A DNA stretch of 64,000 bases from Mycocentrospora acerina (lineage: Eukaryota; Ascomycota; Dothideomycetes; Pleosporales), in the NCBI GenBank assembly GCA_022701365.1, contig JAKUHH010000124.1:1-64000 (forward strand), read 5' to 3'. Positions 60,361-64,000 of the stretch are shown here, piece by piece. The position numbers were made by a program, and so were the translations under genes. The notes under the pieces are model-generated. The model had not been told where the DNA came from and did not search any database. It saw only the letters and a list, made by a program, of their open reading frames with translations. Each line of letters starts with the position of its first letter. The stretch's first letter is position 1.

Positions 60361-61392
60361 ATGGCCTCAACTGCGCCTCTCACGGCCTTGCCGAGATCCA
60401 AATCCAAAGGCTCAGCATCAACTGCAGCCACAGCAGCTGCAAATATCGCAGCATCGCACTTGCACAAGGAACTCGAACTAGAGTCTCGAGACGTTGAGAA
60501 CTTGGATTTTGTTCATCCAGACCACGTTGTTCCACCACGAACCTACAGCGGTATTGAAGACCTTGTTATAGTCTGTTGCCACGCTGTTTTCCATCCAGAT
60601 GCTGAATCTTCTTCATTTCCGCTCCATAGCCCTTATGATGAAGAGAACTGGCACTTAGCGCCGTTTCAAAAGTCCGACCCTAATACAGGCAAGCCCGGTG
60701 AGCAGGGGACATTTGTACAGCATGTTCAGGCTGGTCTTGATGCGCTGCTCCTTGGCGTGGACGCTGAGAGGCCAATCAAAAGTCTGCTCGTTCTGAGTGG
60801 CGGCGCGACCAAATCCTCACTCACATCTACAAGTGAGTCTCGTTCGTACTATCACGCTGCCCTAGCACAGGAGCTCGCTCAAGGACACATTGGAGGTGGC
60901 CGCGCGCATCAGGCGTTTAGGAAGGGCTGGGTGCTACTGGAAGAGCATGCCACGGATTCATTTCAGAATCTTCTATTTAGCATTTTGCTCTTCAGAAGAA
61001 CGACGGGGATGTATCCAAAACGTATCCGCATCATTACACATGCGTTCAAAGCAAAGCGATTTCTCGAGCTACATGCACCTGCAATCCGATGGCCAAGGGA
61101 TCGGGTGCAGGTTCAGGGTATAGATCCAGTCATGTCAGGCCTCGAGCTTGAGAGTACGTTGCATGGTGAAGAGGAACGTGGGTGTGCGCCATGGAAACAT
61201 GATCCCCTAGGTACAGGAAAAATCTTGGGTGACAAGAGGAAGCAGCGTGGATGGGATGAAAGTGTAATTGATGAGTTGGTAGAGGGTCTTGAAGAGAGTG
61301 TCAAAGAACTTGTTCGGGGTAAACTCCCTGAAACCCTACCCTGGGAACAGCCACTCTCGGAAGTTTTGGAGGACACTCGCGCCACGCCATGA
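60361..61392 (+). CDS. DUF218-like protein
   Basis: A single-exon 343-aa protein. After an Ala/Ser/Thr-rich N-terminus that could be a targeting peptide, the core shows the DUF218 pattern. It has a first strand with LVIVCCHAVFHPD, the loop LLVLSGGATKSS, the acidic/Thr helix LLEEHATDSFQNLLFS, a basic strand RIRIITHAFKAKRFLELH and a C-terminal helix. DUF218 proteins in bacteria (YdcF/SanA type) bind nucleotides or act at the envelope. Fungal members are uncharacterised, so no reaction is assigned. It converges with RIB7, 56 bp away. Confidence 0.85.
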   Translation: MASTAPLTALPRSKSKGSASTAATAAANIAASHLHKELELESRDVENLDFVHPDHVVPPRTYSGIEDLVIVCCHAVFHPDAESSSFPLHSPYDEENWHLAPFQKSDPNTGKPGEQGTFVQHVQAGLDALLLGVDAERPIKSLLVLSGGATKSSLTSTSESRSYYHAALAQELAQGHIGGGRAHQAFRKGWVLLEEHATDSFQNLLFSILLFRRTTGMYPKRIRIITHAFKAKRFLELHAPAIRWPRDRVQVQGIDPVMSGLELESTLHGEEERGCAPWKHDPLGTGKILGDKRKQRGWDESVIDELVEGLEESVKELVRGKLPETLPWEQPLSEVLEDTRATP

Positions 61393-61448
61393 AGTAGTCA
61401 CACTATCCAATTCTAGATGTTTGTGAGGGTTCAGCTTCAATTCCAATT

Positions 61449-62306
61449 CTATTGTGGTCTTCCACAAAGCACAACATCTTCACCCAACGGCACCCACTTG
61501 ACATCTTTCAGCCTCCCCACAGGCAGCTTTCCTCCTAACCCCTGCGCCCGCTCAGGACATACCTGCACACCACCTCTCCCCAACCACGTCGGCGCAATAG
61601 TAAGCACAACCGAATCCACCAAGCCTATATTCTCCGGCGCAAGCAAACTATTGATAACCACCCCACCTCCTTCAATCATCACACTCGTAATACCCTCCCT
61701 CGCAAGCAACCCAAATACTCCCCGCCAGTCCATATGCGCCGAGCCATCATCACCACCACCATAAAGCGCATCATCGTACCGCAGAACCCTCCCCCCAACA
61801 CTCTCCAACAACCTCTCCTTCTCCCCACCAACATCAACACCCCCCTTCGTAACCACCCACGGGGCCTTCCCCCTCCCCTCCCCCGCAAGCCTCACCACCT
61901 TACTCTTCGCCTCGACATCCCATCTACCGCGCGGATCCAAAACCACCGGTCTTGGCTGACCGGCCAGCCCCTCCCCGCCGTAGCCGCCCACGCCGTCAAT
62001 CCGGCAGTTCAGCGAGGGGTCGTCGGCAATGGCGGTCCCGACGCCGATGAGGATGGCGTCGTGTTGGGAGCGGAGGTGGTGCGTCATTGCTTTTGAGGCG
62101 GGGCCTGAGAGCGCGGTTTGCGTGCCTGGGGCGAGGGCGAGTTGGCTGTCTAGAGAGGTGGCGAAGGTGAGGGTTATGAAGGGTTTGGGTGGAGTGGGGG
62201 AATCCAGCGGTGGGGGGTTAGATGGTGGTGGGAGGGGGGGCATGTATGCGGCTAGTTGCTGGGAGTGGGAGGCGGGGAAGTGGAGGGCGTCTCGGGGGGT
62301 GGGCAT
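61449..62306 (-). CDS. RIB7: Diaminohydroxyphosphoribosylaminopyrimidine-phosphate reductase (riboflavin)
   Basis: This NADPH-dependent enzyme reduces the ribosyl side chain of 2,5-diamino-6-ribosylamino-4(3H)-pyrimidinone 5'-phosphate, the second step of fungal riboflavin synthesis. The single-exon protein has 285 aa from ATG 62306. A DHFR-like reductase fold is supported by ITLTFATSLDSQLAL, LRSQHDAILIGVGTAIADDP (substrate and cofactor loop), RPVVLDPRGRW and the glycine-rich SVMIEGGGVVINSLL. The N-terminus is Pro-rich and the middle has Gly-rich insertions, for example YGGGDDG. Family identity is clear from the IGVGTAIADDPSLNCR motif. Confidence 0.93.
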   Translation of the reverse strand: MPTPRDALHFPASHSQQLAAYMPPLPPPSNPPPLDSPTPPKPFITLTFATSLDSQLALAPGTQTALSGPASKAMTHHLRSQHDAILIGVGTAIADDPSLNCRIDGVGGYGGEGLAGQPRPVVLDPRGRWDVEAKSKVVRLAGEGRGKAPWVVTKGGVDVGGEKERLLESVGGRVLRYDDALYGGGDDGSAHMDWRGVFGLLAREGITSVMIEGGGVVINSLLAPENIGLVDSVVLTIAPTWLGRGGVQVCPERAQGLGGKLPVGRLKDVKWVPLGEDVVLCGRPQ

Positions 62307-63040
62307 TGTGGAGAGAGAGAGAGGGGGGGGGGGGGGGATAGATTGTGTGGCGAGCTTTTTTTCTTTCTTTCTGAGTTTAGGTCCTCTGGTGAGAATGGAT
62401 GGTTGTATGTAGAGGAGTTCAAGTTTCTGGTTTTGGCCTTGGAGAGAGCAAGTATGTGTGTGAGTGTGTGTGTGCTGGAAGGAAATGACGATATGACCTT
62501 GCTATAGTTTTTTGAAAAACAATCTCATCTGCTAGTTTTCCAAATTTCATTCCCAACTCTTGAAAAAAAATTGTTAAGTCGCCATGCATACGAGGACATT
62601 AATTTACTCTCTTCCACAGGAAGTAAGTCTGTCTGACCCTTGCTGACTGATCAGCAAAGAGTGGCGTGGCGCGTTGACCCCACGTTGACCCTGGTTTCGG
62701 CGCCCGAGCAATCGACGTAGTGGCAGCCTGCCCAGTCAGTCCGTCTATTGCTCTCTGCCTCTGCATTTCCTTGTACAGGGGCGTTGTCATATACAATCTC
62801 TGCATAGTCTCTGCTTTTGTAGGTAATAGTTGGGCTGCACGGTTCACCGCGTTTGCATACACGTCACAGCCCACATTTCGGACATATCGCTCGCACGTCG
62901 CACCGTCTTGCTTGCACGCCCGCCATTTGCCCCACGCTGCTCATCACTCGCGCGCGACATTTCGCAACCGCCCCTTCTCGCACGCGATCTCAACCCCCGA
63001 CCCCCAGAATATAGATTTCTCCCATACAATACCGCCAAGA
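62307..63040. other. Divergent intergenic region
   Basis: 734 bp between the divergent RIB7 and UBC12 starts. A GA then poly-G tract (about 62309-62338) lies directly before the RIB7 ATG, and a TG run near 62455-62475. No gene is visible. Confidence 0.6.
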
Positions 63041-63797
63041 TGATGAAAATATGGTCCATGGTATGTTCGGCTGTCTTGTCGCGCACGGAGGCGCGGCTGG
63101 TGCGAGAATCGGGGCGCTGACTGCTACGATAATAGAAGAAGCAGCAGCAGCAAGATGAAGCCGCTGCGGCCGCGACAAGCAAGAAGAAGAAGGTTACGCC
63201 CGCTCAGCTACGCGCGCAGAAGGGTACGCTCTGCCCTTCCCAGTCTCATCATCATCTGTCTGGACGCAAACTCATGATTCTCTCCCAGATCTCGAGGAAC
63301 TGTCTCTCGGCACAACGATGAAAACGCACTTCCCGAACCCAGACGATATCCTCAACTTCAAGCTCACCATCGATCCTGATGAGGGCATGTACAAGGGCGG
63401 CCGCTTCGAGTTTGACTTTAAGATCAACCAGAACTTCCCCCACGACCCGCCGAAAGTAAAGTGCACGCAGAAGATCTACCACCCCAACATTGATCTCGAG
63501 GGAAATGTGTGTTTGAACATTCTCAGGGAGGACTGGAAGCCCGTGTTGAATCTAAACGCGGTGGTGGTGGGGCTGCAGGTATGACTGCCAATCGTCTGAG
63601 GAGGGACAAGATCATGAACGTGAACATGGGCTAATAAAGGGCAGTTTCTCTTCCTCGAACCAAACGCGTCGGACCCGCTGAACAAGGAGGCTGCCGAGGA
63701 TCTCAAGGCGAACCGCGAGGGCTTCAAGCGCAACGTGCGCGCGTCGCTTGGTGGTGGGCAGGTCAAGGGACAGTTGTTCGATCGCGTACTCAAATGA
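63041..63797 (+). CDS. UBC12: NEDD8-conjugating enzyme Ubc12
   Basis: This E2 enzyme passes NEDD8/Rub1 to cullins, activating SCF-type ubiquitin ligases. Four exons join in phase: 63041-63061, 63136-63223, 63289-63578 and 63645-63797, giving 183 aa, the same length as human UBC12. The N-terminus MMKIWSMKKKQQQQ is the family's extension that docks on the E1. The UBC fold includes FPNPDDILNFKLTIDPDEGM, the HPN motif in KIYHPNIDLEG and catalytic Cys111 in GNVCLNILREDW. The C-terminus reads EGFKRNVRASLGGG. Introns are 65-74 nt. Confidence 0.97.
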
Positions 63798-64000
63798 GCT
63801 TGAGTAGGTGAGAATCGACAAGACAACTCTGAACCTCCAGTCTACTCAGGCTGGACGTCCTCTCCCGAGATGTGGATGAGGCCAATGATGGTCCGCGCAG
63901 TGACAATGTGATGGAAGACGCGGGAGAAGACTAGTGATGGGAGGGATGTTCATGTGTGTGCGTGTGCGTGGTGGGCATCTACATTTGGCGTATTTTGAAG
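63798..64000. other. 3' flank of UBC12
   Basis: 203 bp to the window edge, with a TGTGTGCGTGTGCGTGG repeat near 63953-63972. Nothing else is visible. Confidence 0.6.

Overview
This window is nuclear DNA of a filamentous ascomycete. The genes carry short introns (mostly 45-70 nt, GT...AG, with CTAAC-like branch points), alternate freely between strands, and include a class III chitin synthase, a hybrid histidine kinase, a PDR-type ABC transporter, a Zn2Cys6-type regulator and two seven-helix membrane proteins. Overall style suggests Dothideomycetes, perhaps Pleosporales, but that is inference. I rebuilt 18 confident protein genes and one U6 snRNA gene. Exon joins were checked by phase and by continuity of the family sequence.

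Layout. 0-7.3 kb: bisphosphate nucleotidase (MET22-like, +), tRNA m5C methyltransferase (TRM4/NCL1, -), ribosomal protein L7 (+) sharing a 252 bp divergent promoter with TRM4, and a small RING protein (+). 8-14.5 kb: a fungal transcription factor with a broken zinc cluster (+) and a large F-box-like/cysteine-cluster protein (+). 15.5-23.2 kb: NAD+ synthetase in ten exons including an 8-nt microexon (-), then a hybrid histidine kinase (+). 24-34.2 kb: a polytopic membrane protein (-), a reticulon (-), a 2.6 kb stretch without a gene, a rhodopsin-domain receptor-like protein (+) and a JMJD5-like JmjC protein (+).

34.2-44.7 kb is gene-poor and visibly AT-richer. It holds a complete U6 snRNA gene (-), a truncated U6 copy in perfect inverted orientation beside a GC-rich double hairpin, a 20-bp-stem hairpin, and one nine-exon 7TM gene that appears only after splicing.

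44.7-64 kb: PEP carboxykinase (-), a PDR-type ABC transporter (-), class III chitin synthase (-), a DUF218-like protein (+), RIB7 (-) and the NEDD8-conjugating enzyme UBC12 (+).

Functionally this is mostly a housekeeping region: sulfur/phosphonucleotide turnover, tRNA modification, translation, NAD and riboflavin synthesis, gluconeogenesis, neddylation, cell wall and ER shape. Several sensing/membrane genes are interspersed. I see no secondary-metabolite cluster, CRISPR, prokaryotic operon or intact transposon. The most unusual structures are the U6 inverted pair with its GC-rich hairpins, the degenerate zinc cluster, the aspartate-substituted RING and the NAD-synthetase microexon.
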